From: Hydrogenispora ethanolica
GTDB lineage: Bacteria > Bacillota > UBA4882 > UBA8346
Direction of reading: 5' to 3'
DNA: 64,000 nucleotides
Assembly (NCBI RefSeq): GCF_004340685.1
Contig: NZ_SLUN01000003.1
Coordinates: 205,943 to 269,942 of the forward strand
Shown piece after piece: positions 16,017 to 25,235 of the stretch (positions within the stretch are counted from its first letter, which is position 1; the number at the start of each line of letters is the position of its first letter). Under the pieces are notes generated by a model. The model did no database searches and was not told the origin of the DNA. It saw only the letters and a list, made by a program, of their open reading frames with translations. Both the position numbers and the translations under genes were made by a program.

Positions 16017-16040
16017 CTATTTTAAAGGGGGATAAAAGCA

Positions 16041-16829
16041 GTGACAAACAGAAACGGAAGTAAAGGGGTTGCCGTCACCCAAGATACCCACGCCAAAAAC
16101 CCCGGATTCTTCGCCAAGATCTACCGTCTATTATTCCATGAAGATGTATACTACCGGATCGGCGGTTATTTAATCTTCGGTTTGCTCTTATTCTTCATTG
16201 CCTGGGCCAGTTTCCAATTTCTCATTAAGAAGCCGAATCTTTTAGCCGATTCGTTCATGGTCCAAAAGCTCGTCAGCTCCACCACGGCCAAGACCTTCGG
16301 AACCTGGGGCACCGAGCATTTTGGCAAGACGCTGACGCTCTTCAAATGGCAACTCGATGTCGCCAAGGAGTTCGACATCTGGGGCAACGTCCTTGTGCTG
16401 ACTTTCAAATACTTTGTCAATCATTTGATTTTTGTGATCCCGTTCATTTTCCTGCTCAACTTCTTTAAAGTCGGCCGCTGGAATTTCGGCGCCATCTATT
16501 TTGCGTTTTATACGATCCTCTGGGGCGCAGTCATCGGCACCCAGTCCCTGAGCTTCCCCACTGGCACCAATGTGGCGCTGGGTTCGCTGATTCTTTTCGC
16601 CCGCTTCGGGCTCTGGACCTGGTTCTCCTACCTGTTGCTGGTGGTCGGCACCGCGCAATTCGGTTGGCTGGTCGCGCCCAATCTGTCCGGATGGGCCTGG
16701 AAGCAGGAGCGGAAACTCTGGCCGGTCCATTTCACTCCGGAGCAACGGGAAGTCTTCATTTACGGCCTGTTGTTCCTGTTGGCCTCCAGCTTCGCCGAGG
16801 CGCGCATCTTTGTCCACTATAACCTCTAA
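16041..16829 (+). CDS. Integral membrane protein of unknown function
   Basis: 262 residues from GTG 16041, with AAAGGGGGA upstream. A hydrophilic N-terminus of about 35 residues is followed by roughly five or six membrane segments (approx. 41-60, 120-142, 150-170, 178-195, 200-220, 240-255). I do not recognise a family with confidence; the pattern and the segment FKYFVNHLIFVIPFIFLLNF distantly recall SpoIIM/DUF95 proteins, which is only a suggestion. It is flanked by hairpins on both sides, so it is probably its own transcription unit. Confidence 0.75.
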   Translation: MTNRNGSKGVAVTQDTHAKNPGFFAKIYRLLFHEDVYYRIGGYLIFGLLLFFIAWASFQFLIKKPNLLADSFMVQKLVSSTTAKTFGTWGTEHFGKTLTLFKWQLDVAKEFDIWGNVLVLTFKYFVNHLIFVIPFIFLLNFFKVGRWNFGAIYFAFYTILWGAVIGTQSLSFPTGTNVALGSLILFARFGLWTWFSYLLLVVGTAQFGWLVAPNLSGWAWKQERKLWPVHFTPEQREVFIYGLLFLLASSFAEARIFVHYNL

Positions 16830-16856
16830 TCGTTTTCTCAATGGCATGAACCAAAA

Positions 16857-16880
16857 ACCCGGGACGCCCCGGGTTTTTTT
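16857..16880 (+). terminator. Rho-independent terminator
   Basis: Stem ACCCGGG / CCCGGGT with a short loop, then TTTTTTT, after the membrane protein gene. Confidence 0.92.
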
Positions 16881-17014
16881 CGTTCTCAACCTCTTTTTGG
16901 GCGGGCCGGAGGATTGCAGCTATAAAACCCGGCCTTGAACCGGTATAATATAAATGGTAAATGGTCGTTTCCAAGCTTCATTCTCTTTTGAACCAGAACG
17001 GAGAGGTGATCCGT

Positions 17015-17674
17015 ATGTCCGAACATTATTATTCATCCCAACCCACTTCCGGCCATCAGATCCAGGAGTTCACGGCCACGCTCCGCGGCGTCAGCCTGCG
17101 GCTGCGGACCGATGCCGGCGTCTTCTCCAAGAACCGGCTCGATAGTGGGACCGCGTTGCTCATCGAGGCATTGCCCCTGAGCCCCGACTTGCGTTCCGTA
17201 TTCGACCTGGGCTGCGGGTATGGTCCCATCGGCCTGACCGTGGCCAAGCTGCTGCCGCAGGCGGCGGTGGCGATGAGCGACATTAACCAGCGCGCCACCG
17301 AGCTGGCCGCCCATAATGCGGCTGCCAACGGCATCACCAATGTGACGATCCGGACCGGCGAAGGATTCACGCCCTTTGCGGGGCTCCGCTTTGACCTGAT
17401 CGTGACCAACCCGCCGATCCGCGCCGGCAAACAGGTGATTTACCCCCTGGTCGAACAGGCGTTGCACGCCTTGAATCCCGGCGGCTCCTTCGTGGCGGTG
17501 ATCCTGACCCGGCAGGGCGCCAAGAGCCTGGAACGGAAGATGGCCGACGTTTTCGGAAACGTGCGCGAGCTCGAAAAGGGCGGCGGCTACCGGGTGGTGC
17601 AAAGCGTCAAAACCGGGGCGGAGCTTCCCGGGAGCCCGGCCGGCCCCGCCTCTCCTCCCAAACTGGAAGAATAG
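17015..17674 (+). CDS. Class I methyltransferase, RsmC/YbxB-like
   Basis: A 219-residue protein: HYYSSQPTSGHQIQEF, then DAGVFSKNRLDSGTALLIEA (the RsmC-like entry motif), SVFDLGCGYGPIGLTVAKL (SAM motif I), DINQRATELAAHNAA, and the catalytic LIVTNPPIRAGK (N/D-PP-Y/I type used by N-methyltransferases). This fits the rRNA guanine-N2 or related rRNA methyltransferase group (MTS domain). ATG 17015 with GGAGAGGTGAT upstream. The C-terminal Pro-rich tail is lineage-specific. Exact rRNA position not inferable. Confidence 0.85.
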   Translation: MSEHYYSSQPTSGHQIQEFTATLRGVSLRLRTDAGVFSKNRLDSGTALLIEALPLSPDLRSVFDLGCGYGPIGLTVAKLLPQAAVAMSDINQRATELAAHNAAANGITNVTIRTGEGFTPFAGLRFDLIVTNPPIRAGKQVIYPLVEQALHALNPGGSFVAVILTRQGAKSLERKMADVFGNVRELEKGGGYRVVQSVKTGAELPGSPAGPASPPKLEE

Positions 17675-17824
17675 CCGGGACCTTTATCGCTCAAACTACC
17701 CATGTCGCAACCCTTGGCGGGGATTGCGGCGCTTGCTTTGCCGCCCGGTCCGGAGCGGGCGGGAACCCTTTAGCGGCGGCCGGTGGCGGAGCAAAGTTTG
17801 GGTACTTCATGAGGAGTGAAATGA

Positions 17825-19324
17825 ATGAGCGATGGCCCTTTAAAGATTCTGTTACTCTCGGCCGAGGTGGTTCCGTTCGCCAAGACCGGGGGCTTGGCGG
17901 ATGTCGCCGGGGCGCTTCCCAAGGCGCTGAAGGAACTCGGCCACGACGTGCGGGTGGCGATGCCGCGCTACGGCTTTATTGACAAAAACAAATTCAATCT
18001 GCAGGAACGGTTGATCGGACTGACGGTGCCCATGAACGGCGGTTCCGATACCGCCTCCGTTTACGAAGGCAAGATCGGCGCCGACGTTCCGGTCTATATG
18101 ATCGATAATCCCAAGTATTTCGACCGCGAGGGCATTTATATGTATCCGGACGATGCCGACCGCTTCGTCTTCTTCTCGCGGGGGGCCATGGAGATGCTGA
18201 AACGGCTCGACTGGGCCCCCGACATCCTGCATTGCAATGACTGGCATACCGCCATCGTTCCCAACTGGCTCAAATCGATCTATAAGGATGACCCCTTCTT
18301 CGCCAGGACCGCCTCGATTTACACCATTCACAACCTGGCGTACCAGGGCGTCTTCGGCTACCGGGTGCTGGAGATCGCCGGCGTTGACAAGTATCAGTTC
18401 ATGGTGCCGCCCGGGGTGTCGCCGGAGAACCAGATCAACATGATGGGCCGGGGCATCTTCTTCGCCGATCTGGTCAATACCGTCAGCGATACCTATGCCC
18501 AGGAGATCCTGACCTCCGAATACGGCGAGGGCTACGACTGGCTGCTGCGGGAGCGGCGCGACCGCTTATACGGGATCGTCAACGGCATCGACTACGAGTC
18601 CAACAACCCGGCGGCCGATCCCCATATCTTCCACCATTATGACCTGCAGCACGCCGAGGATAAGCTCCACAACAAGCTGGCGCTGCAGAAAGAGTCCGGC
18701 CTGGCGCAGGAGCCGCATACGCCGCTCATCGGGATGATCTCGCGGTTGTCGGATCAAAAGGGCTTCGACCTCATCGGGCACGTCATCGAAGCGATGATGG
18801 CCAACCTGAATTTCCAGTTCATCTTGCTCGGCACCGGCGCCGAACATTACCATAACCTGTTCCATTCGATCCAGGAACGTTTCCCGAGCCGCTCCGCGGT
18901 CTATCTGACTTTCAACTCGGCGTTGGCCCAGAAGATTTACGCCGCCTCCGACCTGTTCCTGATGCCGTCCAGGTTTGAGCCTTGCGGGCTGGGGCAACTC
19001 ATCGCCCTGCGTTACGGGAGCATCCCGATCGTCCGGGAGACCGGCGGTTTGAAAGATACGGTCCAGAATTACGATCCGCAGACCAGCAACGGCAACGGCT
19101 TTACCTTCCGTCAGTATGACGCCCTGGCGATGTATACCGCCATCGTCCGCGCCATCGAAACCTACCATTACCCCGAGGTCTGGAAGACCCTGATCCAGCG
19201 GGCGATGAGCGCCGACTTTTCCTGGCGGGTCTCGGCCGCCAAATATATCGATCTCTATCACCGCGCGTTGGCGCTCCGGGCCGACCATCCGGTCCCCGAC
19301 CAGTACGCCAACGTGCCCGGATAA
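17825..19324 (+). CDS. glgA: Glycogen synthase (ADP-glucose type)
   Basis: A 499-residue GT5 glycosyltransferase. LLSAEVVPFAKTGGLADV at the N-terminus contains the KTGGL ADP-glucose-binding motif; GPNDW-like HCNDWHTAIVPNWL, YTIHNLAYQGVFGY, and C-terminal FLMPSRFEPCGLGQL with ETGGLKDTVQNYD are all conserved. It elongates alpha-1,4-glucan from ADP-glucose in the cytoplasm. It is followed after only 15 bp by a GalT-like enzyme, suggesting a small storage-carbohydrate operon; no glgC or glgB is in the window. Confidence 0.95.
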   Translation: MSDGPLKILLLSAEVVPFAKTGGLADVAGALPKALKELGHDVRVAMPRYGFIDKNKFNLQERLIGLTVPMNGGSDTASVYEGKIGADVPVYMIDNPKYFDREGIYMYPDDADRFVFFSRGAMEMLKRLDWAPDILHCNDWHTAIVPNWLKSIYKDDPFFARTASIYTIHNLAYQGVFGYRVLEIAGVDKYQFMVPPGVSPENQINMMGRGIFFADLVNTVSDTYAQEILTSEYGEGYDWLLRERRDRLYGIVNGIDYESNNPAADPHIFHHYDLQHAEDKLHNKLALQKESGLAQEPHTPLIGMISRLSDQKGFDLIGHVIEAMMANLNFQFILLGTGAEHYHNLFHSIQERFPSRSAVYLTFNSALAQKIYAASDLFLMPSRFEPCGLGQLIALRYGSIPIVRETGGLKDTVQNYDPQTSNGNGFTFRQYDALAMYTAIVRAIETYHYPEVWKTLIQRAMSADFSWRVSAAKYIDLYHRALALRADHPVPDQYANVPG

Positions 19325-19339
19325 AGGAGGATTTTGCGG

Positions 19340-20425
19340 ATGCCGCTAACTGCAACCCGTTCCATCGCGGAGCTGGAAGAGCTGAAAAACGCGCTGCCCG
19401 CCGCGGAAAAAAGCCTGTTCGACCGGTACTTCCGGGTGGACACCACCGTCGGCAAGCTGGTCCCGCCGGAGAGCATGAAAGGCTGGATCGAGAAAAACTT
19501 CGGCTCCCTCGAGCGGGTGGAGAACCAGAAGATCGTCAAGGTGACCAACCTCCTGACCCTGGAAGGGGCGCTCTTCAACGAGATCCGGGCCAGCCGCCCC
19601 ATGGAATGCAAGGTCGATGAATCGGTCCGCCAGCTGATCGAGAATGGGACCGGCGATCCGTTCTGCAAGGTCAGGGAGGGGACGCCCGCCGATTCCTTCG
19701 GCCGGGTCGAGGGGAGCTACTCCACCACCGCCAGCAATATCGCCAAATACGACGGTTATCACGGCCTGGTGGTCTTCAAGGAACATAACCCGCTGATGCT
19801 CCACAAGCAGGCGATCAGCGACTATTTCGAGACCGCCATGGAATGGGCGCAGCGCGCCCGGGCCGAGGACCCCGAGGCCAAATATTACTTCTTCATGTGG
19901 AACTGCCTCTGGAAGAGCGGCGCCTCGATCGTGCACGGCCACGCCCAGATGACGCTGACCCGCGGGATGCATTATCCCAAGGCCGAGGCGCTGCGGCGGG
20001 TATGGGCCGCCTATAAACAGCAATATAACGGCACCTGTTATTTCTGCGACCTCTTCAAGATCCACCAAAGCCTGGGGCTGGCCTGGAAGTGGGAGGATGT
20101 CAAGGGCATGGCCTATCTGACCCCGCTCAAGGAGAAAGAGATCATCCTGCTGGCCCCGAAACCCGGCGTTCCGCTCTACCATGCGGTCCACGCGGTGCTC
20201 GAAAGCCTGATGAAGCTGTGCGTGACCAGTTTCAACCTCGCGCTCTACTTGCCGCCCCTGGCGCCGGTCGCCGAGGACTGGGACGGCTTTCCGGCGGTGG
20301 TCCGGATCGTGGACCGCGGCGACCCCAACAACAAGACCGCGGACTTCGGCGCGATGGAGCTCTATGCCGCCAGTGTCATCTCCAGCGACCCCTTCCAGGT
20401 GGCGGAGCATATTACAGGGCATTGA
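19340..20425 (+). CDS. GalT-like (HIT superfamily) nucleotidyl/phosphorylase protein
   Basis: A 361-residue protein resembling the galactose-1-phosphate uridylyltransferase branch of the HIT superfamily. SIVHGHAQMTL carries the H-x-H-x-Q active-site triad, and CYFCDL is a CxxC that could bind zinc. A GGAGG Shine-Dalgarno precedes ATG 19340. Its tight linkage to glgA suggests a role in sugar-nucleotide or alpha-glucan metabolism, for example handling a hexose-1-phosphate. Overall similarity to classical GalT is low, so I leave the reaction open. Confidence 0.75.
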   Translation: MPLTATRSIAELEELKNALPAAEKSLFDRYFRVDTTVGKLVPPESMKGWIEKNFGSLERVENQKIVKVTNLLTLEGALFNEIRASRPMECKVDESVRQLIENGTGDPFCKVREGTPADSFGRVEGSYSTTASNIAKYDGYHGLVVFKEHNPLMLHKQAISDYFETAMEWAQRARAEDPEAKYYFFMWNCLWKSGASIVHGHAQMTLTRGMHYPKAEALRRVWAAYKQQYNGTCYFCDLFKIHQSLGLAWKWEDVKGMAYLTPLKEKEIILLAPKPGVPLYHAVHAVLESLMKLCVTSFNLALYLPPLAPVAEDWDGFPAVVRIVDRGDPNNKTADFGAMELYAASVISSDPFQVAEHITGH

Positions 20426-20769
20426 ACCGTTCCTTCGCTTCACGATCCGCTGATTCATCCGAGACGGCCGCCCGGCCGTCTTTTGCGTTGCCACCCGGGA
20501 AACTTGCTTCTCCAAAACGAACCGCGGCAACCGCCGCCGTTACCACTTTATCCACAAAAGGATCTACAGCAGTCATCGCCGCAGGATCTTCAGTTATCCA
20601 ATCAGCGCGGCATGGGCCGCCCATGGCTCCGGCGTCAGGACAGGGCGGCCGGCGGCCGTTGCCAGAAATTTTTCAATTTACTAATGCGTAGTTTTTGGTA
20701 ATATAGAAATATAACCGGTTCGTTACATTTTGTTTACAAGCGCCGGATGGCGAGAGGGTGGTGACCCGG
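20426..20769 (+). other. Intergenic region with one DnaA-box unit
   Basis: 344 bp without a gene. At 20543-20563 TTATCCACAAAAGGATCTACA matches a single unit of the 21-bp arrays at 1.8 and 39.5 kb. The AT-rich part around 20660-20720 is probably the promoter region of the sensor kinase operon. Confidence 0.5.
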
Positions 20770-21987
20770 ATGCCGGAACGTTGGTGGCGGATGGTGGTTC
20801 CCGGATTGGCGGTTGCCGGGCATCTGTTCGCCTGGATTCAGTTTCAATACCGGATCGACGCGCTGCCGTTGCCCGAAGCCTGGCGCAGCCAGTTTGTCTT
20901 CCTATTGCTCTTCTCGCTGGCGTTCGCCCTGGCGTTGTCCTTCTGCCGGCGGCTGCTCTTCACTTGGCTGCTCCTCTCCGGCCAGGCGCTGTTATTGACT
21001 GTCATCGGGCTGCCGTTCGGCGATTACTTGGGCGTCGAAGTGACGTTGCTGGCGGCATTCATCATCGAGGCCATCTTTTATACGCCGTGGTGGCAGGGGG
21101 CGGCGGCCGCCGCCGGTCTGACCGGCATCGCCGTCGGCCTGCAGCAATTGCCGATCACCGCCTGGGGCGCGCGGCTGTCGGTGGCGTCGGCTCACGATCA
21201 GTTGGCCTTCGCGGTCTATGCCGGCTTGCTCATCGCGCTGGCGCTGCTGTTGCGGCTGGAGAAAGACGCGCAGAGCGGGACGGCGACCCAGAACCGCAGC
21301 CTGCATGATGCGACGCTGCAACTCTCCCAGATCAATATGCAACTTCAGGAATACGCGGCCATGGCCGAGCAGGAATCGGTACTGACCGAGCGGAAGCGCC
21401 TGGCGCGGGAGATCCACGATACGCTGGCCTACACCCTGACCAACCTGGTGATGATGATGGAGGCGGCGATGGATATGGCGGGCGACCCGGGGGCGGCGCT
21501 CCGCGACCACCTGCAGCTCTCCCGGGATCAGGCCAAGGCCGGGCTGGCCGAGGTCCGGACCACCCTGCAGGAGTTGCGGGCGGTCAAGCCTTCGGAAACC
21601 GCAGGACTGCCCGCTATCAAGCAACTGGTGGATACCTTCGTCAAGGCCACCCAGATGGAGGTCTCGCTGAATTTCGGCAACGCGCCGCTGCGTTTCGGGG
21701 CGGAAGCCGACTGGACGGCCTACCGCGTGGTCCAGGAGGGACTGACCAACGCTCTGCGCCACGGCCGGGCCTCCCGGGTCTGGATCTCCTTCGCCTGGGT
21801 CGGTGCGGGGATCAGCATCCTGATCCGCGACAACGGCCAGGGCGCGGCGGGCCTCAAAGAAGGGTACGGCCTGATGGGCATGAGGGAGCGGCTGGAACGC
21901 CTGGGCGGCCGGATGCTGGTGGAGAGCAAGCCCGGCGACGGCTTCCTGTTGTCGGTATGGTTTCCGGTGAAAGAGGGAGTGGAATGA
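20770..21987 (+). CDS. Sensor histidine kinase, NarL/DesK type (HisKA_3)
   Basis: 405 residues: six hydrophobic segments in the first 170 residues with no large extracellular domain, a coiled linker (about 175-205), then the dimerisation helix RKRLAREIHDTLAYTLTNLV with the phospho-acceptor His, and a HATPase_c domain (VVQEGLTNALRHGRAS N-box; IRDNGQGAAGLKEGYGLMGM G-box). ATG 20770 is preferred over GTG codons at 20758/20761 because GAGAGGG is correctly spaced. The stop overlaps the response-regulator start (ATGA). Membrane-embedded sensors of this type often report envelope stress or membrane state; the signal is unknown. Confidence 0.9.
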   Translation: MPERWWRMVVPGLAVAGHLFAWIQFQYRIDALPLPEAWRSQFVFLLLFSLAFALALSFCRRLLFTWLLLSGQALLLTVIGLPFGDYLGVEVTLLAAFIIEAIFYTPWWQGAAAAAGLTGIAVGLQQLPITAWGARLSVASAHDQLAFAVYAGLLIALALLLRLEKDAQSGTATQNRSLHDATLQLSQINMQLQEYAAMAEQESVLTERKRLAREIHDTLAYTLTNLVMMMEAAMDMAGDPGAALRDHLQLSRDQAKAGLAEVRTTLQELRAVKPSETAGLPAIKQLVDTFVKATQMEVSLNFGNAPLRFGAEADWTAYRVVQEGLTNALRHGRASRVWISFAWVGAGISILIRDNGQGAAGLKEGYGLMGMRERLERLGGRMLVESKPGDGFLLSVWFPVKEGVE

Positions 21988-22658
21988 AGAGAATCCGCGT
22001 TTTGCTGGTGGACGACCAGAAGCTCTTCGCCGAGAGTCTCCGGACCGTGCTGGAGACCCGGGCGCGGGCCCTGGAAGTGGTGGGCGTCGCGGCCAACGGC
22101 CGGGAGGCCGTGGAGCGGGTGGCGGAGACCCGGCCCGACATCGTCCTGATGGATGTGCGCATGCCCGAGCTGAACGGCGTCGAAAGCACCCGGGCCATCA
22201 AGGAGCGCTTCCCCGCCACCAAGGTGCTGATGCTGACGACCTTCGACGATGACGAATACGTGGTGGAAGCCCTGCATCTGGGCGCAGCCGGCTACCTGCT
22301 GAAGGATGTGCCGCCGGCCGAGCTGATCGCGGCCATCGAGGCGGTCTCCGAGGGCGGGGTGCTGATCGCGCCCCAGGTCGCCAGCAAGCTTGTGGAGAAG
22401 CTGCGCCAGCCGCCGGAGTCGAAACCCCCGGTCCTTTCCGAGGAGAAGCCGGCCCCCCATTGGCTGCAGCAGTTGAGCAACAGGGAGAAGGAGATCCTGC
22501 AGCTAATCGCCGCCGGCCTCGACAACAAGGAGATCGCCAAGCGTTTGTACATCGGCGAGCAGACGGTGAAAAACTATGTCAGCATCATCTACTGCAAGCT
22601 GGATACCCACGACCGGGTCCAGGCGGCGCGGCTGGCGCTGGAGGCGGGATTGGGCTGA
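21984..22658 (+). CDS. Two-component response regulator, NarL/LuxR type
   Basis: 224 residues: an N-terminal receiver (RVLLVDDQKLF acidic pocket, phospho-acceptor Asp in IVLMDVRMPELNG, Thr/Lys switch in LTTFDDD and LLKDVPP) and a C-terminal LuxR HTH (LSNREKEILQLIAAGLDNKE, IAKRLYIGEQTVKNYVSII). The ATG overlaps the kinase stop codon, so the pair is co-translated. A terminator follows, so it does not belong to the next ABC operon by read-through, though it could regulate it. Confidence 0.93.
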   Translation: MKRIRVLLVDDQKLFAESLRTVLETRARALEVVGVAANGREAVERVAETRPDIVLMDVRMPELNGVESTRAIKERFPATKVLMLTTFDDDEYVVEALHLGAAGYLLKDVPPAELIAAIEAVSEGGVLIAPQVASKLVEKLRQPPESKPPVLSEEKPAPHWLQQLSNREKEILQLIAAGLDNKEIAKRLYIGEQTVKNYVSIIYCKLDTHDRVQAARLALEAGLG

Positions 22659-22679
22659 CCATTCCCGGATATTGTGGAG

Positions 22680-22702
22680 AACACCCTTAGCGGGTGTTTT
22701 TT
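22680..22702 (+). terminator. Rho-independent terminator
   Basis: AACACCC / GGGTGTT stem with a five-base loop and TTTTTT after the response regulator gene. Confidence 0.9.
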
Positions 22703-22725
22703 GATCGCCTTTTAAGTGCGGTAAT

Positions 22726-22739
22726 AGTACCATGGTACT
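22726..22739. promoter_or_regulatory. Palindromic operator candidate upstream of the sugar ABC operon
   Basis: AGTACCATGGTACT is a perfect 14-bp palindrome about 200 bp before the binding-protein gene; a second AGTACT follows at about 22770. No cognate LacI-type regulator lies next to it. Confidence 0.4.
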
Positions 22740-22934
22740 GAGTCCCGCGCCGCGGCAGGCGGTGATCCAGTACTGCGGTGAGGTGACAGCGAGACGTCAT
22801 GAATGATATATTACAAATAGGTAAACGCCACTGGTTCCCGGCTTTTCCGGCCATTGAATCGGCAGCCGGATCGGCGCCGGAAACGGGGCGGGCGTCCCAA
22901 GTCGTTGCATAGAGAAAAAAGGGGAGGAATGTTG

Positions 22935-24245
22935 ATGCTTCGAACCAAACAAAACCGTTGGCGGACCGGACTGGGACTGGCAATGCTCCTGGCTGTGGCG
23001 CTCCTGGTCAATCTGCCGGTCTCACAGGCGGAGAATGTGACGTTGCGTTTTGTCGCCGCCAACCATCCGTTCTATGACGTGATCAAGCCATTGCTGCCGG
23101 AGTTCGAGAAGCAGACCGGGATCAAGGTGCGGGCCGAAAACTACGAGGAGAATCAATTGACGCCGAAGCTGACCGTCGAATTTACCTCCAACGCTTCGAC
23201 CATCGATGTCTTCATGACCCGGCCGCTCCAGGAGGGGAAACTCTTCAGCCGCAACAAATGGTATGAGCCGTTGAACCGGTACATCAACGACCGCAAGAAG
23301 ACCCCGGCCCGCTGGGGCTGGTCCGACTTCCCCAAATCGGCGGTGCAGGCCGTCACCCATCAGGGGAGCATCGGGGCCGTACCGATCGTCACCGAGTGGC
23401 AAGTGGTCTTCTACCGAAAAGACCTCTTCCAGCAGGCTAAGCTGAAAGCCCCGAAGACCCTGGAAGAACTGGAGGCTGCCGCCGCCAAATTGAACAACCC
23501 CGCCGGCGAGTTTTACGGGATCGTCTCGCGCGGCCAGCGCGGCGCCGCGGTCACCCAGTTCTCCAGTTACCTTTATAATTTCGGCGGCGACTTCATCAAA
23601 GACGGCAAATGCGTGATCGACTCGCCCGAAGCCGTCAAGGCGTTCAAGTATTACGGCAAGTTGCTGAAGAACTACGGACCGCCCGGCGTCACCAACATGA
23701 GCTGGCCGCAGGCCCAAGCCCTCTTCGCCAGCGGCAAGGTGGCGATGTGGACCGACGCCAGCGTGCTCATTGCCGGGCTGCTGGATGAGAAGTCCAAAGT
23801 CGCCGACAAGATCGGCGTGGCGCTCTTCCCGGCCGGTCCCGCCGGCAATCACCCCTTCATGATCGTGCCCTGGTCCCTGGCGATTCCGGCCCAATCCCGC
23901 AACAAGGAAGCGGCCTGGAAGTTCGTGCAGTGGGCCGCCAGCAAGGAGATTGCCAAAAAGGCGCAGTTGGCCGGTTTGACCATGGCCCGCAATTCGGTCT
24001 GGACCGATAAGGAAGTGCTGGCCAAGATCCAGCCGGACCTGGCGCTCACCGCCAAGCAGACCGGGCCCATCGCCACCCCCTATGACCGGCCGCTGATGAC
24101 AGCGGTGGTCGAGGCCCGCGACATCATCGGCGACGTCATCGTCAAGGCCATCGAGACCGGCGGCAACGCCGACATCGAAAGCCTGGCCAAGGCCGCGGCC
24201 AAAGGGGTCGACGCTTTGCTCGACAAAGCCGGCGAAGGCAAGTAA
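22935..24245 (+). CDS. Extracellular solute-binding protein, family 1 (sugar/polyol)
   Basis: 436 residues with a Sec signal peptide (GLAMLLAVALLVNLPVSQAE; no lipobox Cys). The mature part begins VTLRFVAANHPFYDVIKPLL and carries PEFEKQTGIKV and later FASGKVAMWTDASV and AGNHPFMIVPWSLAIPAQS, which fit CUT1-type binding proteins of the sorbitol/mannitol or oligosaccharide group. Lack of a lipobox is notable for a Gram-positive-type cell, and would suit a periplasm. ATG 22935 follows GGGGAGG. First gene of a three-gene importer; no ATPase gene is present, as is usual for CUT1 systems that share MsmK/UgpC. Confidence 0.9.
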   Translation: MLRTKQNRWRTGLGLAMLLAVALLVNLPVSQAENVTLRFVAANHPFYDVIKPLLPEFEKQTGIKVRAENYEENQLTPKLTVEFTSNASTIDVFMTRPLQEGKLFSRNKWYEPLNRYINDRKKTPARWGWSDFPKSAVQAVTHQGSIGAVPIVTEWQVVFYRKDLFQQAKLKAPKTLEELEAAAAKLNNPAGEFYGIVSRGQRGAAVTQFSSYLYNFGGDFIKDGKCVIDSPEAVKAFKYYGKLLKNYGPPGVTNMSWPQAQALFASGKVAMWTDASVLIAGLLDEKSKVADKIGVALFPAGPAGNHPFMIVPWSLAIPAQSRNKEAAWKFVQWAASKEIAKKAQLAGLTMARNSVWTDKEVLAKIQPDLALTAKQTGPIATPYDRPLMTAVVEARDIIGDVIVKAIETGGNADIESLAKAAAKGVDALLDKAGEGK

Positions 24246-24327
24246 CGTTTTTGCAGCCATTCGCGGAGGCGCGGCCCGAGCCGCGCCTCCATCAAAACTC
24301 ACGGGGAATTGCGGAGAGGGTGTCGCC

Positions 24328-25206
24328 ATGAATATCAATCGCTTCGTCGAACGCAACTTGCGCTGGATCTTTCCGTTGCCGGCCGCGACTTTTATCATCC
24401 TGATGCTGGTCTTTCCGGTGTTGTACACCTTTTATGTCAGCCTGACCAACTGGGATATGATCTCCAGCGGCGCGGTCAGCTTTGTCGGCCTCGACAATTA
24501 TCTGGCCATGCTGAAGGAGCCGCGCTTTTATAACGCCATCGGTCTGACGTTTTACTTCACCCTGCTGGCGGTGGGGCTGGAGACGGTTTTCGGCGTGATT
24601 ATCGCGCTGATTCTGAACCGCGAATTCCGCGGCAAGAACCTGGTGAAATTCATTTTGCTGCTGCCTCTGGTGGCCACGCCCGTCGCCATCGGGCTCTCCT
24701 GGACCCTGTTTTACGAGCCCACCATCGGCCTAGCCAATTACGCCCTGAAACTGCTGGGGATCCCCGGCCTCAAATGGCTGGCCTCCAACGCGACGGTCAT
24801 CCCGTCCCTGGCCCTGGTGGATATCTGGCAGTGGACCCCGATGATCTCGTTGATCGTCCTGGCTGGCCTGGCCGGTTTGCCGCAAGACCCTTACGAGGCG
24901 GCCATCGTCGACGGCGCCCGGCCGCTCCAGGTGGTCCGGCACATCACCCTGCCGCTGCTGCGGCCGACCATCCTGATCGCGGTGGCCCTGCGCAGCATCG
25001 ACGCGCTGAAGACTTTTGACATCATCTACGTAATGACCTCGGGCGGACCCGGCTTCGCCTCCGAGACGCTGAATATTTACGCCTACAGTCTGAGTTTCGG
25101 CTATTTCCGCTTCGGCGCCGCCTCGGCGTCGCTGGTGGCCCTGTTTGCCATTGTCCTGGGTTGCTGCGTCATCCTGTTGAAAATGCGCAAGTCCCAGGAA
25201 TTGTGA
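24328..25206 (+). CDS. Sugar ABC transporter permease (MalF/UgpA type)
   Basis: 292 residues, six membrane segments. The EAA motif region is DPYEAAIVDGARPLQVVRHI followed by TLPLLRPTILIA, typical for the first CUT1 permease. The N-terminal PAATFIILMLVFPVLYTFYV and SLTNWD motif also match. It lies 82 bp after the binding-protein gene. The partner permease follows within 30 bp. Confidence 0.92.
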   Translation: MNINRFVERNLRWIFPLPAATFIILMLVFPVLYTFYVSLTNWDMISSGAVSFVGLDNYLAMLKEPRFYNAIGLTFYFTLLAVGLETVFGVIIALILNREFRGKNLVKFILLLPLVATPVAIGLSWTLFYEPTIGLANYALKLLGIPGLKWLASNATVIPSLALVDIWQWTPMISLIVLAGLAGLPQDPYEAAIVDGARPLQVVRHITLPLLRPTILIAVALRSIDALKTFDIIYVMTSGGPGFASETLNIYAYSLSFGYFRFGAASASLVALFAIVLGCCVILLKMRKSQEL

Positions 25207-25235
25207 TGCCATAAACCGTGACGGAGCTGATGACG

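Noticed and set aside
20680..20696. TAATGCGTAGTTT shared with the right flank of the IS630 element at 30.5 kb
   Set aside because: The 13-bp match is isolated, with no IS ends nearby; most likely chance or target preference.
23022..24428. 468-codon open frame on the minus strand over the sugar-binding protein gene
   Set aside because: His/Gly/Asp-rich shadow; the plus-strand frame has a signal peptide, ribosome-binding site and downstream permeases.
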